Part shown: positions 53,005 through 63,058 of the stretch, in pieces | How the letters are laid out: every line of letters starts with the position of its first letter | Numbering within the stretch: the stretch's first letter is position 1 | NCBI GenBank assembly: GCA_016928995.1 | Contig: JAFGJS010000037.1 | Location: 1-64,000 of the forward strand | DNA length: 64,000 nt | DNA from: Candidatus Sumerlaeota bacterium | GTDB lineage: Bacteria > Sumerlaeota > Sumerlaeia > JAFGJS01 | Direction: 5' to 3' | Made by a program: the position numbers and the translations under genes | The notes under the pieces: model-generated | Databases searched by the model: none | What the model was told of the DNA's origin: nothing | Seen by the model: the letters and a program-made list of their open reading frames with translations, nothing else

Positions 53005-53658
53005 TTACGCTTTCTTCAGCGCCTCCAGATAGAAAACCTTGGCGCCTTGGGCGCAGAGCTTGACCTCGAAGTTGGTGCGGAAGGCGGGTTCGAAACGCAC
53101 AGGATCGATCTCGCCGCTTTCGAGGATCTGCAGTGTTGTGTGTTCGTGCAGCAGGGCGTCGATCTCCCAGAAATACGATTCGTAATCCATCTTGACGATC
53201 AGTTTGCATCCGGGCTTGAGTTTGCGTTCGAAAATCGGAACCGTATGCTCTTGAAACACGCGCCGCTTGCGATGGCGCTTTTTGGGCCATGGGTCCGAAT
53301 AGAAAATATAGAGCGCGTCGAGCGAGGCGTCGGGGCAAAATTTTTCCAGGAACTCCACGCCGTCGTGCATGTATGTGCGCAGATTGGTCAGGTTGTCGCG
53401 GCAGGCGCGATAGAGGATCACGCGGCAGTATTTCAGCGCGCGTTCGATGGCGAAGTAATTCCGCTCAGGATCGCGCCGGGCGTGTTCGAGGATGAAACGC
53501 CCCTTGCCGGCGCCGAGCTCGAGCTCCACTGGATTGACATTGCCAAAGAGCTCGCTCCAGTTGATCGGCCCTTCCCAGCCTTCCGGCTCGACGTTGATCG
53601 TCTCAGGATCAAGCGCGAGTTTTTTCTCCAGCGATTTTGCGGTGATGCGTGTGGCCAT
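53005..53658 (-). CDS. trmB: tRNA (guanine-N7-)-methyltransferase
   Basis: TrmB methylates G46 of the tRNA variable loop. The 217-residue form from ATG 53658 (MATRITAKSLEKK) is chosen because a longer frame to 53784 adds a non-family, basic N-terminus; neither start has a clear ribosome site. SAM-binding and family motifs are PVELELGAGKGRFILEHARR, NYFAIERALKYCRVI, then the catalytic segment LDALYIFYSDPWPKKRHRKR with RVFQ. The Asp-Pro-Trp-Pro-Lys-Lys-Arg-His motif is typical of the family. Confidence 0.94.
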   Translation of the reverse strand: MATRITAKSLEKKLALDPETINVEPEGWEGPINWSELFGNVNPVELELGAGKGRFILEHARRDPERNYFAIERALKYCRVILYRACRDNLTNLRTYMHDGVEFLEKFCPDASLDALYIFYSDPWPKKRHRKRRVFQEHTVPIFERKLKPGCKLIVKMDYESYFWEIDALLHEHTTLQILESGEIDPVRFEPAFRTNFEVKLCAQGAKVFYLEALKKA

Positions 53659-53816
53659 GATTCGGTTCGTGACTTGGAATTTTAATGTCCGGGGCGCATT
53701 AAAACGCCTGATGTTCAAAATAACAGCCGCCATGTTTTGCGTTGCAAGGCGTGGCGCGATGCGATTAAGCTCATTTTTATTCATTTTACGCGTTGAATGA
53801 AAGCACTACCTTAATC

Positions 53817-55154
53817 ATGACGACGGAAGCATCAACAGAAAATATCGGCGCGGCGCCGTTGGCGGAGGATGCGGAGCGGCCGGCGCTGCGTGTGCGCGGC
53901 TTGACCAAGCATCACAACATGGTCTTCCGTTCGGGGAGCCGCCTAGGGGCCTTCTTGTACGGCAACCTGCAGGATCGCCGCAACGTGCGGCGATTTCTGG
54001 CGCTGGATGACGTGTCGTTCGATCTGCGACCGGGGCGGATGATGGTGCTCGTGGGGGACAACGGCGCGGGCAAAAGCACCCTGTTGCAGACCGTGGCGGG
54101 GATCACGAATCCCGACGCGGGCGCGGTGGAGGTCAACGGCCGCCTGAGCGCCTTGCTGGAGTTGGGATTCGGTTTTCATCCGGACCTGAACGGCTACGAG
54201 AATTGTTACCTGCAAGGTGCGATCCTGGGCATGCCGCGTTCGGAGATCGAACAGCGGCTGCCGGAGATCATGCGTTTCGCCGGCATCGGCGAGGCGATGG
54301 ACCGCCCGGTGCGGCATTACTCCAACGGCATGTTCGCCCGGTTGGCCTTCAGCCTTTCCGCGCATGTCGATCCGGATCTGCTGCTGATTGACGAGATCCT
54401 GGCCGTCGGCGATCCGGGATTTCAGGAGCGATGCATTCAGCACATTCAGCGCATGCGCGAAAACGGCGTGGCCGTGCTGCTGGTGACGCACAGCCTGGCG
54501 ATGGTCAGCATTATGGCCGACGACGCGCTGTGGCTGGAAAAAGGCCGCGTGGTGCGGCAAGGTCCGGCGCGCGAGGTGATCCGCGAATATAAGCGCACGG
54601 TCAACGAACGGCGCTTTGATCGCGGCGAGGAGCACGAGAGTGAATTCAATGCGACGCATCTGCATAGCAATCCACTCAAAACGCGCCGGCGCGAATTGGT
54701 GAATCGCGTGCGGAGCTCCTTTGAGGGCGAGATCAAGGCCGTGCGGCTGCTGGACGGCGAGGGACGGCCTTACGATAAGCGCGCGCCGTTCGGCGATCTG
54801 ACTGTCGAGGCGAATTACGATGTGCCGCAACCGGTGGAGGGGATGTTCCTCAAATGCCAGCTCATCAATCAGGACGGGTGGGTTGTGTCGCAGAGTTGCT
54901 CGCCGCCGGTCGAGGAGATTGATGGCTGGCCGCGCACGGGCCAGGTCCGGCTGCGCTTTGAGAAACTGGCCTTGTCGGACGGCCCGTATGCCATTGTCGT
55001 GGGATTTTTCCATCCGGGCGATGAATCGAAGGACATTCGTCTGTGCGAAGCGCAGGCCGCATTGGAGATCGTGCCGGGTTACGTGCCCCAGGATGGAATT
55101 TTTTGTTTCCTGCGCAGCAAAACCGCGCAGCGGAGCGTGATTGATGAAAAATGA
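53817..55154 (+). CDS. Polysaccharide ABC transporter ATP-binding protein (Wzt-like)
   Basis: A 445-residue ATPase that would energise export of a lipid-linked polysaccharide. An N-terminal extension precedes the nucleotide-binding domain. Walker A is GDNGAGKSTLL (about residue 80), the ABC signature YSNGMFARLAFS (about 168), Walker B LLLIDEILAVGD (about 190) and the H-loop LLVTHSLAMV. Residues 300-445 form a beta-rich C-terminal domain of the Wzt carbohydrate-binding type. The start codon is uncertain (TTG 53793 or ATG 53817). No permease gene (Wzm) is nearby. Downstream lie a small helical protein and a glycosyltransferase, giving a probable polysaccharide export cluster. Confidence 0.9.
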   Translation: MTTEASTENIGAAPLAEDAERPALRVRGLTKHHNMVFRSGSRLGAFLYGNLQDRRNVRRFLALDDVSFDLRPGRMMVLVGDNGAGKSTLLQTVAGITNPDAGAVEVNGRLSALLELGFGFHPDLNGYENCYLQGAILGMPRSEIEQRLPEIMRFAGIGEAMDRPVRHYSNGMFARLAFSLSAHVDPDLLLIDEILAVGDPGFQERCIQHIQRMRENGVAVLLVTHSLAMVSIMADDALWLEKGRVVRQGPAREVIREYKRTVNERRFDRGEEHESEFNATHLHSNPLKTRRRELVNRVRSSFEGEIKAVRLLDGEGRPYDKRAPFGDLTVEANYDVPQPVEGMFLKCQLINQDGWVVSQSCSPPVEEIDGWPRTGQVRLRFEKLALSDGPYAIVVGFFHPGDESKDIRLCEAQAALEIVPGYVPQDGIFCFLRSKTAQRSVIDEK

Positions 55155-55219
55155 AACGTGTTTCCTTGAATGAATTGTGAGAGCGAAAGACTACAATTAA
55201 TATGTAAAGGCGTCGATCA

Positions 55220-55765
55220 TTGAATCCAAACGAGCACACACCGGAAGCCGATGCAGAGGAGATTCGCGGATTGCAACGGCTTTGCGAGGAGCGGATCGCG
55301 GAGCGGCGTGAACTCGCGGCGAAGCAATTCCGCCGTGCGGAGGAGTTCCTTTGGTCGCTGCACACGCCGGAGCAGATCAACCGGCTGGTGGGCGACATGC
55401 AGCGGCAGGGATACGCGGAGGGCGCGCGGCGTTCGTCCTGCGCCACGCGATGGCTGCCGCAACGGCTGTATTGCTGGCTGGCGCGCAAGGTCGCCGGGCC
55501 GTTCGCCGCGCCGTACGTGCAGGGGGCGCTGCTGAATTACAATTACGTATTGCGCGAAACAGCGCTGGATTTATACGCCGTGCTGGACCTGCGATACGGA
55601 CGGCCGGAAGAATTACTGAAGGCCGATGAGGGCAAGTCGCCCGCGAAGGATGATGAATTGCGCGCGCTCCGGCGCCTGCTCGATGCTTGCCAGGCGCGGC
55701 TCGATCAGCTTGATTCCAGCGGCAAGTTAAACAGCGACGACGGCGAGGGCGGCGTTCAATCATGA
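55220..55765 (+). CDS. Small helical protein in a glycan cluster
   Basis: An 181-residue protein that I do not recognise. It starts at TTG 55220 and its stop overlaps the next gene's ATG by 4 bases (55762-55765), so it is translated in coupling with the glycosyltransferase. The N-terminus is an amphipathic coiled coil (EIRGLQRLCEERIAERRELA). A more hydrophobic middle (RLYCWLARKVAGPFAAPYVQ) may touch the membrane, and the end is a second coiled coil. Placement between a Wzt-like ATPase and a glycosyltransferase suggests a structural role there. Confidence 0.7.
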   Translation: MNPNEHTPEADAEEIRGLQRLCEERIAERRELAAKQFRRAEEFLWSLHTPEQINRLVGDMQRQGYAEGARRSSCATRWLPQRLYCWLARKVAGPFAAPYVQGALLNYNYVLRETALDLYAVLDLRYGRPEELLKADEGKSPAKDDELRALRRLLDACQARLDQLDSSGKLNSDDGEGGVQS

Positions 55766-57621
55766 TCGCTGGGGTGGATTTGCAATATTTGCTGGGACCG
55801 GGGCGCCGCGAGGAGTTCGGCCGGCGTCTGCTGAAGTTCTTCGCCCAATGGGCGCGCGATTTTCCCGACGACCCGTTGATCGGTTTCCATGTTAAGCCTA
55901 TCGAGGATGGCGGCGCTTTACCGTTTCGGGAAATCCGGCGATGGCCGTTGCGGCGTCCGCTCAAGGCGTTGCTCGACGCCGGACCGATGACAGCGCAAGC
56001 CTGGGAGGATCAGGCGGGATGCGCGGAGCTGGACTGGCTGTTGATCCCTGGTCCGCTGGATGAATCCACGCTGTTGCCGGGCGGCGCTCCCTGCCGCATC
56101 GCCGCCATCGTGAGCGACGCGGACTTGCGCCGTTTCACGCGCACGCCGCGTCTGCCCGATGCGAGCATCGCCGGCCGCAACACGCTGAGCAACCGGCTGC
56201 AAGTTTTGCAGAATTACGAACGGGTCTTTTTTTTCACGGACATCGAAACGCCGCCTCAACGTCTGTCCGGTCTGGCCGACAAGATCGAGTTCAGCGAAAA
56301 AAGCGGCAATGAATATAATCATCGCGGCTATGATCCGGCTGTTTTTCGCGGCCAATTGCAGGAGCGCATCCAGAATTTTCCCGCGATTCAATCCGCGGCC
56401 CCGGCCGCCGGAAAAGCCAAACGCAAGCTGGCCGTGTTCACGCCGCTGCGGCCGGTGCGCTCGGGAATTTCCGACTACAGCGAGCATCTGCTTGCGCAGC
56501 TGGCCGATGATTTTGAGATCACTGTTTTTCTCGACGGCTATCACCCGGCACGGCAGGAGCTCTTTCCGCCGTTACGCTGGCATCACGCGGCGGACTTCGA
56601 GCGCTGGCTGCGCGCCGGGAATGAGGACGCCGCTCTGGTGTATGTGATGGGCAACAACGAATGCCATCGCAACATTTATCACTGGTCGCGGCGCGCGCCG
56701 GGGATCATGGAATTCCATGACGACGTTCCTCTGGCGTATGGCATGCATGACCGCAACTTCTGGATGAACCGGCTCGATTGGCTGGAATTGGTTGAACAGG
56801 AGCACGGCCGCACATTGGAGGAACTGCACCGCAATCCGCCCGACGATGAGACGTTATGCGACCTGCTGCCCATGACGCGCGCCTTCGCCGACGGCCAGCG
56901 CGGCTGCATCGTGCACAACGAATGGCTTGGCGAGCAGGTGCGCGGCAACTGTCCGCAACTGCCGGTCTGCAACACCGGACTGGGTGTGGATTGGCCGGAA
57001 CCGCCGCATGAAAACGGCGCGCGGCGCGCGGCCCTGCGAGCCAAATTCGGCGTGCGGGAGAGCCATGCGCTTTTCATCGTCATTGGCGAGATCAATCCAT
57101 TCAAGCGCTTTGAGCAGATTTTCCGCGGCTTCAGCATCGCGCGCATGGCCTGCCCGGATATCATTCTGATTGTGGCCGGCGGCGCGCAGGATGAAGCGCT
57201 TAACCGCTATATCGCGGACGGCATGGAGCGCTATGGTCTGGACGACGGCGCGGCGATACGATTGGGATATCTGGAGCGTGAGGATTTCCTCGGTTTGATC
57301 GATGCGGCGGACGCCGGCATCAACCTGCGCTGGCCCACGCTCGGCGAGACCAGCGCCACGCTGACTCAATTGATGGGCGCGGGCAAGCCCGTGCTTGTCA
57401 CTAACCGCTGTCAATTCAAGGAATACCCGGACGAAGCCTGCTGGAAAATCGAGCCCGGCGAACGCGAGGCAGAGCGCATCGCGCAGGCCATCGTCGCCCT
57501 GGCGCGCCATCCGCGTCATCGCCGCGCCATCGGCGCCTTTGCGCAAGATTACATCGCGCGTTTTTCCTGGGACCAGGTCGCCGCGCGCTTTCGTGATTTC
57601 ATCGAGCAGGTTTATGGCTGA
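55762..57621 (+). CDS. Two-domain glycosyltransferase (GT4/GT-B)
   Basis: A 619-residue enzyme. The C-terminal 400 residues are a GT-B family 4 transferase. The acceptor-side start is KLAVFTPLRPVRSGISDYSE, and the donor domain has IVIGEINPFKRFEQIFRGFS, then ILIVAGGAQDEAL and the nucleotide-sugar segment LRWPTLGETSATLTQLMGAG. The first 200 residues are a separate region (VDLQYLLGPGRREEFG) with a GT-like flavour but no clear active site. Sugar and acceptor are unknown. It is translationally coupled to the gene upstream and probably makes the glycan exported by the Wzt-like transporter. Confidence 0.88.
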   Translation: MIAGVDLQYLLGPGRREEFGRRLLKFFAQWARDFPDDPLIGFHVKPIEDGGALPFREIRRWPLRRPLKALLDAGPMTAQAWEDQAGCAELDWLLIPGPLDESTLLPGGAPCRIAAIVSDADLRRFTRTPRLPDASIAGRNTLSNRLQVLQNYERVFFFTDIETPPQRLSGLADKIEFSEKSGNEYNHRGYDPAVFRGQLQERIQNFPAIQSAAPAAGKAKRKLAVFTPLRPVRSGISDYSEHLLAQLADDFEITVFLDGYHPARQELFPPLRWHHAADFERWLRAGNEDAALVYVMGNNECHRNIYHWSRRAPGIMEFHDDVPLAYGMHDRNFWMNRLDWLELVEQEHGRTLEELHRNPPDDETLCDLLPMTRAFADGQRGCIVHNEWLGEQVRGNCPQLPVCNTGLGVDWPEPPHENGARRAALRAKFGVRESHALFIVIGEINPFKRFEQIFRGFSIARMACPDIILIVAGGAQDEALNRYIADGMERYGLDDGAAIRLGYLEREDFLGLIDAADAGINLRWPTLGETSATLTQLMGAGKPVLVTNRCQFKEYPDEACWKIEPGEREAERIAQAIVALARHPRHRRAIGAFAQDYIARFSWDQVAARFRDFIEQVYG

Positions 57622-57721
57622 GCGCCGCGCGCGACATGTGATTTTTTTACTTTTTGACAATCCCGTCTTTTCCGGCTGAAATGCCGCCCAATTACGCCGC
57701 GAACATTCGGAGATAAAAAAT

Positions 57722-58300
57722 ATGCCGCTTTACCTGGCCGTAGTGCATTATCCTTGCAGCAATAAACAGGGCGAGGTCGTCACGACTTCGATCACCAATT
57801 TCGACATTCACGATATCGGGCGTTCCGGTCGCACCTACGAGTGCGAGGCGGTCTATCTGGTCAATCCCGTGCCGAGTCAGCTTTGGTTCGCCAATCGCGT
57901 GCTGGAGCACTGGACCGAGGGCGCCGGGGCGGAGTACAACTGGACGCGCAAGGAGTCGATGAGCCGTGTGCAGACCATCGAGGATCTGGTGACACTGACA
58001 GAACAACTGGAGGCGAAGCACGGCCGCCCGCCGGTGTATATCGCCACGTCAGCCCGCAAGACGCATGAGACCTGGGGCTATGTGGCCATGCGTGAAAAGA
58101 TGGAGGCCGATCCCGACACGCCGTGGGTGCTGCTGTTCGGCACGGGCTGGGGGCTGCATAAGGACCTGATGGACGAAGTGGATTACATCCTCGATCCGAT
58201 CTACGGCGCCGGCGACTACAATCACCTCAGCGTGCGCGCCGCCGTGGCGATCATCCTCGACCGCCTGCGCGGCGAAAAGTGGCACGAAAGCAAGCTATAA
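57722..58300 (+). CDS. Stand-alone SPOUT-family RNA methyltransferase
   Basis: A 192-residue protein of the PF09936-like family, a trefoil-knot domain often found fused to TrmD in other bacteria. The N-terminus is PLYLAVVHYPCSNKQGEVVT, then SITNFDIHDIGRSGRTYECE. The knot is PWVLLFGTGWGLHKDLMDEV followed by DYILDPIYGAGDYNHLSVRA. The SAM-binding loop lies in LLFGTGWGL. A separate TrmD is not in the window. GGAG lies upstream. Its stop abuts the convergent stop of avtA directly. Confidence 0.85.
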   Translation: MPLYLAVVHYPCSNKQGEVVTTSITNFDIHDIGRSGRTYECEAVYLVNPVPSQLWFANRVLEHWTEGAGAEYNWTRKESMSRVQTIEDLVTLTEQLEAKHGRPPVYIATSARKTHETWGYVAMREKMEADPDTPWVLLFGTGWGLHKDLMDEVDYILDPIYGAGDYNHLSVRAAVAIILDRLRGEKWHESKL

Positions 58301-59560
58301 TCATCTTTCATATTGCGAGTATATTTTTCGCGCTTCGTCGGCGATGATGCTGAGGCCGCGTTGGACGGTCGCTTCGTTTTGGGCGTAGCTGATGCGGAGG
58401 CATTCGTCGCGCTGTTTCCATTCGCCTTCGAGGCCAGGAAAGAAGTGGCGGCCGGGCACAACCAGCACGCCGCGGGCTTTGAGGCGTTCGTAAAATTCCT
58501 GCGAGCTGATGGGCAGATCGCGAAACCATAGCCAAAGGAAGAACGCGCCTTCGGGTTTATGCACGCGGCAGTCGATGCCGCGCAGCTCGCGGCGCAATTG
58601 CTCGACGGCGCGGTCGGCGCGCGACTGGTAGTAGGGCCGGATCACGTCGCGGCCAAGGCTGAGCAGTTTGTCTTCGCGGATGAGTTCATTGGCCAAGGTT
58701 GCGCCGATGCGGTTCGGCGCGAGGCACATGATCGCGCTGGCGGCGGAGATGGCGGCGATGATTTCCTCGCTGGCCACGACGATGCCGGTGCGCAGGGCGG
58801 GCAGGCCGAATTTGCTCAGGCTCATGCAGAGTATCGTGCGCGGACTCCATTGCGGCGCGGCGTCGCTGAAGACGATGCCGGGAAACGGCAGTCCGTAAGC
58901 GCCGTCGATGATCAGCGGCACGTCGCGCTCCTCGGCGAGGCGCATCAGGCGCTGCGTCTCCTCGTCGCTCATCATGTTCCCCGTGGGATTCGTCGGGCGC
59001 GAAAAGCAGATCGCGCCGGCGTCGTCAACGGCCTCCAGGCGCTGGAAATCGACGTGGTACTTGAACAGCAGATCGTCGATGTATTCGATCTCCGGCTGGA
59101 CGGCGCGGAAGATGCCAGGCTCCAACCCCACGTCGGAATAGCCGATGTATTCCGGCGCGAGCGGCAGCAGAATTTTTTTGAACGAGCCGTCGCCATAGCG
59201 TCCGGCGAACATATTGAACAGGATGAAGAACGCTCCTTGGCTGCCCGTGGTCAGCGCGATGTTGCGCGGTCCGACGTCCCAGCCGCATTCCCGGTGCAGC
59301 AGCGCGGCGAGCGATTCGATGAAAGCCGGGTTGCCCTGCGGCGAATCGTAATCGCCGATGGCGCGCTCGAATGCGCCGTCGCGCTCCAGGATGCGCTGCA
59401 TGGCGCCGCGGATGCATTGCTGCACCTCGGGGATATGGGCCGGATTGCCGCCGCCGAGCATCAGCATGCCCTTTTCGGAGAGCGCACGGCCCAAGTCGTC
59501 CATCAACAGATTGATGCCGGAGTTGCTCGTAATCTTTTGGCCGAATGTTGAAAGTTTCAT
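58301..59560 (-). CDS. avtA: Valine-pyruvate aminotransferase
   Basis: AvtA transfers an amino group between alanine and 2-ketoisovalerate using pyridoxal phosphate. ATG 59560 gives 419 residues and the family N-terminus KLSTFGQKITSNSGINLLMD; a longer TTG start at 59611 overlaps the regulator gene. Hallmarks are LMLGGGNPAHIPEVQ, GDYDSPQGNPAFIESLA, IALTTGSQGAFFILFNMFAG, LLPLAPEYIGYSDVG and PTNPTGNMMSD. The PLP lysine lies in CMSLSKFGLPALRTGIV. It follows the NtrC-type regulator gene on the same strand. Family-level transaminase is certain; the exact substrate is by similarity. Confidence 0.93.
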   Translation of the reverse strand: MKLSTFGQKITSNSGINLLMDDLGRALSEKGMLMLGGGNPAHIPEVQQCIRGAMQRILERDGAFERAIGDYDSPQGNPAFIESLAALLHRECGWDVGPRNIALTTGSQGAFFILFNMFAGRYGDGSFKKILLPLAPEYIGYSDVGLEPGIFRAVQPEIEYIDDLLFKYHVDFQRLEAVDDAGAICFSRPTNPTGNMMSDEETQRLMRLAEERDVPLIIDGAYGLPFPGIVFSDAAPQWSPRTILCMSLSKFGLPALRTGIVVASEEIIAAISAASAIMCLAPNRIGATLANELIREDKLLSLGRDVIRPYYQSRADRAVEQLRRELRGIDCRVHKPEGAFFLWLWFRDLPISSQEFYERLKARGVLVVPGRHFFPGLEGEWKQRDECLRISYAQNEATVQRGLSIIADEARKIYSQYER

Positions 59561-59597
59561 TCTGTTTTTTTCAGGCTTTCTTGCGCCAGTTGTTCGG

Positions 59598-60998
59598 TCA
59601 TTCTTCGTCAAACAATTCGTACTTCAGCATTTTATTATGCAGACTTTTGCGGCTGATACCGAGCAGGTCGGCGGCCTCTTGACGCCGGCCTTCCACCTTG
59701 CGCAAGGCAGCGAGGATCATCTTGATCTCCAGTTTGGCGGTCTGCTCTTCGATCACGTCGCTCATGGATTGCGAGAAATCGAAGCCGCTCATCGATAGAT
59801 CGCCGGATTCATCCGTCTGCGGTTCAAGGCTGGCCGGCAGTGACGGGAGATGTTGCGGTTGCACCACGCCCTCACCGGTCAGCACCACGCCGCGTTGCAC
59901 GGCGTTTTGCAGCTGGCGGATGTTCCCTGGCCAATTATACGAAACAAGGATGTCCATCGCTTCCGGATCGATGGAACGCACATCCTTGTTGAAGGCTTTT
60001 GAATAGTGGTCCAGGAAGTGATGCACCAGCAGCGGCAAGTCCTCCATGCGTTCGCGCAACGGCGGCGCCTCGATGGAGATCACATTGAGCCGGTAGAATA
60101 AATCCTCGCGAAACTTGCCCTGGTTCACTTCGGCTTGCAGGTTCCGGTTGGTCGCGGCGATCACGCGCAGGTCCACATGGATCGTCTGCACGCTGCCCAC
60201 GCGCGAGATTTCCCGCTCCTGCAGCGTGCGGAGGAGCTTCGGCTGGAGGCTCAGCGGAATCTCGCCGATCTCATCAAGGAAAATCGAGCCGCCGCTCGCC
60301 GTTTCGAACAGCCCCTGCTTGCGCTGAAAGGCGCCGGTGAACGCGCCCTTTTCATGGCCGAAAAGCTCGCTTTCCAACAGCGTGTCCGGGATCGCCGCGC
60401 AGTTCACCTTGGTCAAATCCTGGTCGCGGCGCTGGCTGAGCGCATGGATCGCCTCGGCGATGAGCTCCTTGCCCGTGCCGCTCTCGCCGGTGATCAGCAC
60501 CGTCGCGTCGGAGTCGGCCACGCGCTGGATCATTTCGAACACGCGCTTCATCGCCGCGCTTTCGCCGATGATGTTCTGATACGCCGAGTGGCTGCGCAGC
60601 TGCGTTTGCAACTCCGCCACGCGGCGGGCCAGCGCGGCGCGCTCCACGGCCCGGCCGACGACCGTGCGCAGCTCCTGAATGTCGAAGGGCTTGTGAAACA
60701 GATCATACGCGCCGAGCTCATAAGCCTCGCGCGCGACCTTGGGCGAGCCGTAGGCCGTGACGATCAGGCAGACGGAAGACGGGCGCTTGTCGCGGATTTG
60801 CTTCATCGCCTCGATGCCGCCGAGGCGCGGCATCTTGATGTCGAGGATGATCACGTCGAAAACGGATTCCTGCGCTTTATCCACGGCCTGCTGTCCGTCC
60901 ACGGCCTCGTCGATCTCATATCCCTCGCGGCGCAGCATTTCGCGCAGTGTCAAACGCACATTCAATTCATCATCGGCAATGAGGATTTTCGGCGACAA
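59598..60998 (-). CDS. NtrC-family sigma-54-dependent response regulator
   Basis: A 466-residue regulator starting at TTG 60998 (AAAGGA upstream). The receiver has Asp9/Asp10, phospho-acceptor Asp53 (IILDIKMP), Thr81 and Lys103. The AAA+ domain carries Walker A GESGTGKE (171-178) and the sigma-54 contact loop [13 protein letters not shown]. It also has Walker [12 protein letters not shown] and the R-finger region in [13 protein letters not shown] Fis-type helix-turn-helix ([20 protein letters not shown]) closes it. No histidine kinase adjoins, so its partner is elsewhere; the kinase at 5.6 kb already has its own regulator. The regulon is unknown. Confidence 0.96.
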   Translation of the reverse strand: MSPKILIADDELNVRLTLREMLRREGYEIDEAVDGQQAVDKAQESVFDVIILDIKMPRLGGIEAMKQIRDKRPSSVCLIVTAYGSPKVAREAYELGAYDLFHKPFDIQELRTVVGRAVERAALARRVAELQTQLRSHSAYQNIIGESAAMKRVFEMIQRVADSDATVLITGESGTGKELIAEAIHALSQRRDQDLTKVNCAAIPDTLLESELFGHEKGAFTGAFQRKQGLFETASGGSIFLDEIGEIPLSLQPKLLRTLQEREISRVGSVQTIHVDLRVIAATNRNLQAEVNQGKFREDLFYRLNVISIEAPPLRERMEDLPLLVHHFLDHYSKAFNKDVRSIDPEAMDILVSYNWPGNIRQLQNAVQRGVVLTGEGVVQPQHLPSLPASLEPQTDESGDLSMSGFDFSQSMSDVIEEQTAKLEIKMILAALRKVEGRRQEAADLLGISRKSLHNKMLKYELFDEE

Positions 60999-61129
60999 TT
61001 TTCATCCTTTCGATGTCTGCTGTTCATTATCGCCGGTTTGCGCCCAGAGTCAACAGCGATCCCATGCATGCTTTTCACTTGACAAGACGCCCTGTGACGG
61101 CAAGATTGCCCCTCCATTCGCTGAGATTG

Positions 61130-61204
61130 GCGCGTGTAGCACAATGGCTAGTGCATCGGCCTTCCAAGCCGAGGATACGGGTTCGATTCCCGTCACGCGC
61201 TCCA
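61130..61204 (+). tRNA. tRNA-Gly (anticodon TCC)
   Basis: The 75-base gene folds into a full cloverleaf. The acceptor stem GCGCGTG pairs with CACGCGC. The anticodon stem TCGGC/GCCGA encloses CTTCCAA, with TCC at 61163-61165. The T arm is ACGGG-TTCGATT-CCCGT. The discriminator T is followed by an encoded CCA. It reads GGA and, by wobble, GGG codons. Confidence 0.97.
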
Positions 61205-61391
61205 CCGAAATTGGGCGAATTACGAAGATTTACTTTTCTTCTTCCGCCGATTTTTCCGAGTGTTTTTCCAATAAAGTTTTGGTGTTGTCACAGGCGGCTT
61301 TCACCGAGGCATGATTGTTCATGCAACGGCGTCTATCGTCAGCGGTTGTCCGTTTCCACAGGTAGGATCGGGCTAAGCGTTTTCTTATCAG

Positions 61392-62933
61392 TTATCGTTC
61401 GTATTGCAATTCGTCATTGGATTCTGTTTCGGCTGCGCCCGGTTTCCATGATGAGGCTGGACCTGAAGTTTGTTTTCCATAAGAAATGATAGCTTCGCTT
61501 AACTGGCTTCCCGTAACCGGAATGGGCGCTTTGATGAGTTCGGGAATATTATAGGCCCAGGCCAGCGAATCATAGTACGCCGGATTCTGCTGAGGCAGCA
61601 GAAACGGCTTGTGCGCCACGCCATTCGCATCGACATAACTGAAGAACGGCCGGGAAAAACGGCCATCAAGGCGTTTGCTGTTGAAAGCAATCCAGCGGCC
61701 ATTGCTCGACCAGCTGTGCCAGGTGTCGGGCCGTTTGCTGCTGATGGATAGTTTGCGGTGTTCGCCGCTCTCCATATCCATCAGGTATAAGTCGCACTGG
61801 GCCTGGTGAATGGGAAAGTCGCTGTATGGCGAAACGTTGAACAAGAGGAACCGGTCATCGGGCGAGAATCGCGGCTGGTTGATGCTGCCGTCCACTGCTT
61901 TCGCGGATAGAACCGTCTCCAGCTCGCCCCATTCGCCGCTTTCCGCATCATAGCGGATTCGCATTAAGTCGCAGCGCACTTCACGATAGCGTTCCTTCGG
62001 GAGCTGCGGCGCGCTGCAGAAATACAAGTATCGGCCGTCGCGGGACCATTCTGGAAATGTCTCCATGCGATCGATCTTGCTGATCTTGTTTTCTCGGATG
62101 ACTTCTCGCGTATCCAGGCGGTACAGGTCCAAATCGCAGGCGAGGTCGAACACGTCGCGCACTTCCTGGACCTTCGTATGGATCAGCATCTGGAATTTGT
62201 TGTCGGTGATGGCCAGAAGCTTGCCATTGGGATGCCAGGCGGAAAAACCGGTCTTCCCGGACGTCAGTTCGGTTTTCGTGCTGATGGGTTCGACTTGATT
62301 ATTTTCAACCAGCAACATGGGGGTGCCGTATGTTGAGGATCTTGCCTGAAGCGCCATATGATGGGGATCATTATTGAGATAAGAATGGCAGTGCATGCAC
62401 CCATAGCTGAACAACCGGTTATGCAATACGACGGATTCTTCGTAGTTTTCCAGATTCCTTTGATAGAAGCCCATGTCGTTCCAGATCACCGAAATCATGA
62501 TTTTCCGGTATGTTAAGAAAGGGTCGATGCCAGCGTCCGCAACGGTGTTTTCAATCGTCTCGAAGCGGCTCCAGTTGTTCTCGCTGTCTTTCACGTATAC
62601 ATCAAAATAAAGTTTCCGCCCATGGTTGGCGTCCAGCAGTTTTTTCCAACGATCCACCGGGATTTCAATGTCTGGCTTTCGACTGTGAATTTCGATGGGA
62701 TCGCCGTCTTTGGAGTAAATTTTCACATAATGACCGGCGCCGTTTTCTTCGATCAGAAAATTCAGGGGAGCGATATTCGGAGGGATGACGACGCCGCAAT
62801 AGTCCGGACGGATTTTAGCGGGACGGTCGATTGAGCGGGATGCATCGATGACCGCCGTCTTATCGCATTGGGTGAAAACCAACGCGCAAGCCAACAATGC
62901 TAACGTCAATGTCGATGATGCCGTAGTTCTCAT
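61392..62933 (-). CDS. Exported TolB-like beta-propeller protein with CxxCH motif
   Basis: A 513-residue exported protein. The N-terminus is a signal peptide ending in a possible but poor lipobox (VFTQC, Cys23). Residues 45-175 contain a conserved region (DIEIPVDRWKKLLDANHGRK, then NDMGFYQRNLENYEESVVLH). At 179-183 is Cys-Met-His-Cys-His, the heme c attachment pattern. After it come at least three PD40/TolB-type propeller strands (GFSAWHPNGKLLAITDNK, FPEWSRDGRYLYFCSA, QPRFSPDDRFLLFNVSP). From memory this family is common in Bacteroidetes beside TPR/DUF6057 membrane proteins, and such a gene follows here. Its function is unknown. Confidence 0.85.
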   Translation of the reverse strand: MRTTASSTLTLALLACALVFTQCDKTAVIDASRSIDRPAKIRPDYCGVVIPPNIAPLNFLIEENGAGHYVKIYSKDGDPIEIHSRKPDIEIPVDRWKKLLDANHGRKLYFDVYVKDSENNWSRFETIENTVADAGIDPFLTYRKIMISVIWNDMGFYQRNLENYEESVVLHNRLFSYGCMHCHSYLNNDPHHMALQARSSTYGTPMLLVENNQVEPISTKTELTSGKTGFSAWHPNGKLLAITDNKFQMLIHTKVQEVRDVFDLACDLDLYRLDTREVIRENKISKIDRMETFPEWSRDGRYLYFCSAPQLPKERYREVRCDLMRIRYDAESGEWGELETVLSAKAVDGSINQPRFSPDDRFLLFNVSPYSDFPIHQAQCDLYLMDMESGEHRKLSISSKRPDTWHSWSSNGRWIAFNSKRLDGRFSRPFFSYVDANGVAHKPFLLPQQNPAYYDSLAWAYNIPELIKAPIPVTGSQLSEAIISYGKQTSGPASSWKPGAAETESNDELQYER

Positions 62934-63058
62934 GCCCTTGCCCGTTATCGATCCCTTGATCTATTTTATCCAGCTGGATCGGCCGTGAAACGCTGCACCG
63001 GCCTCCTTGACCGATGACTCTTTTTAACGGATTAAAAGGTCCGTGATGCGCTTTCAAC

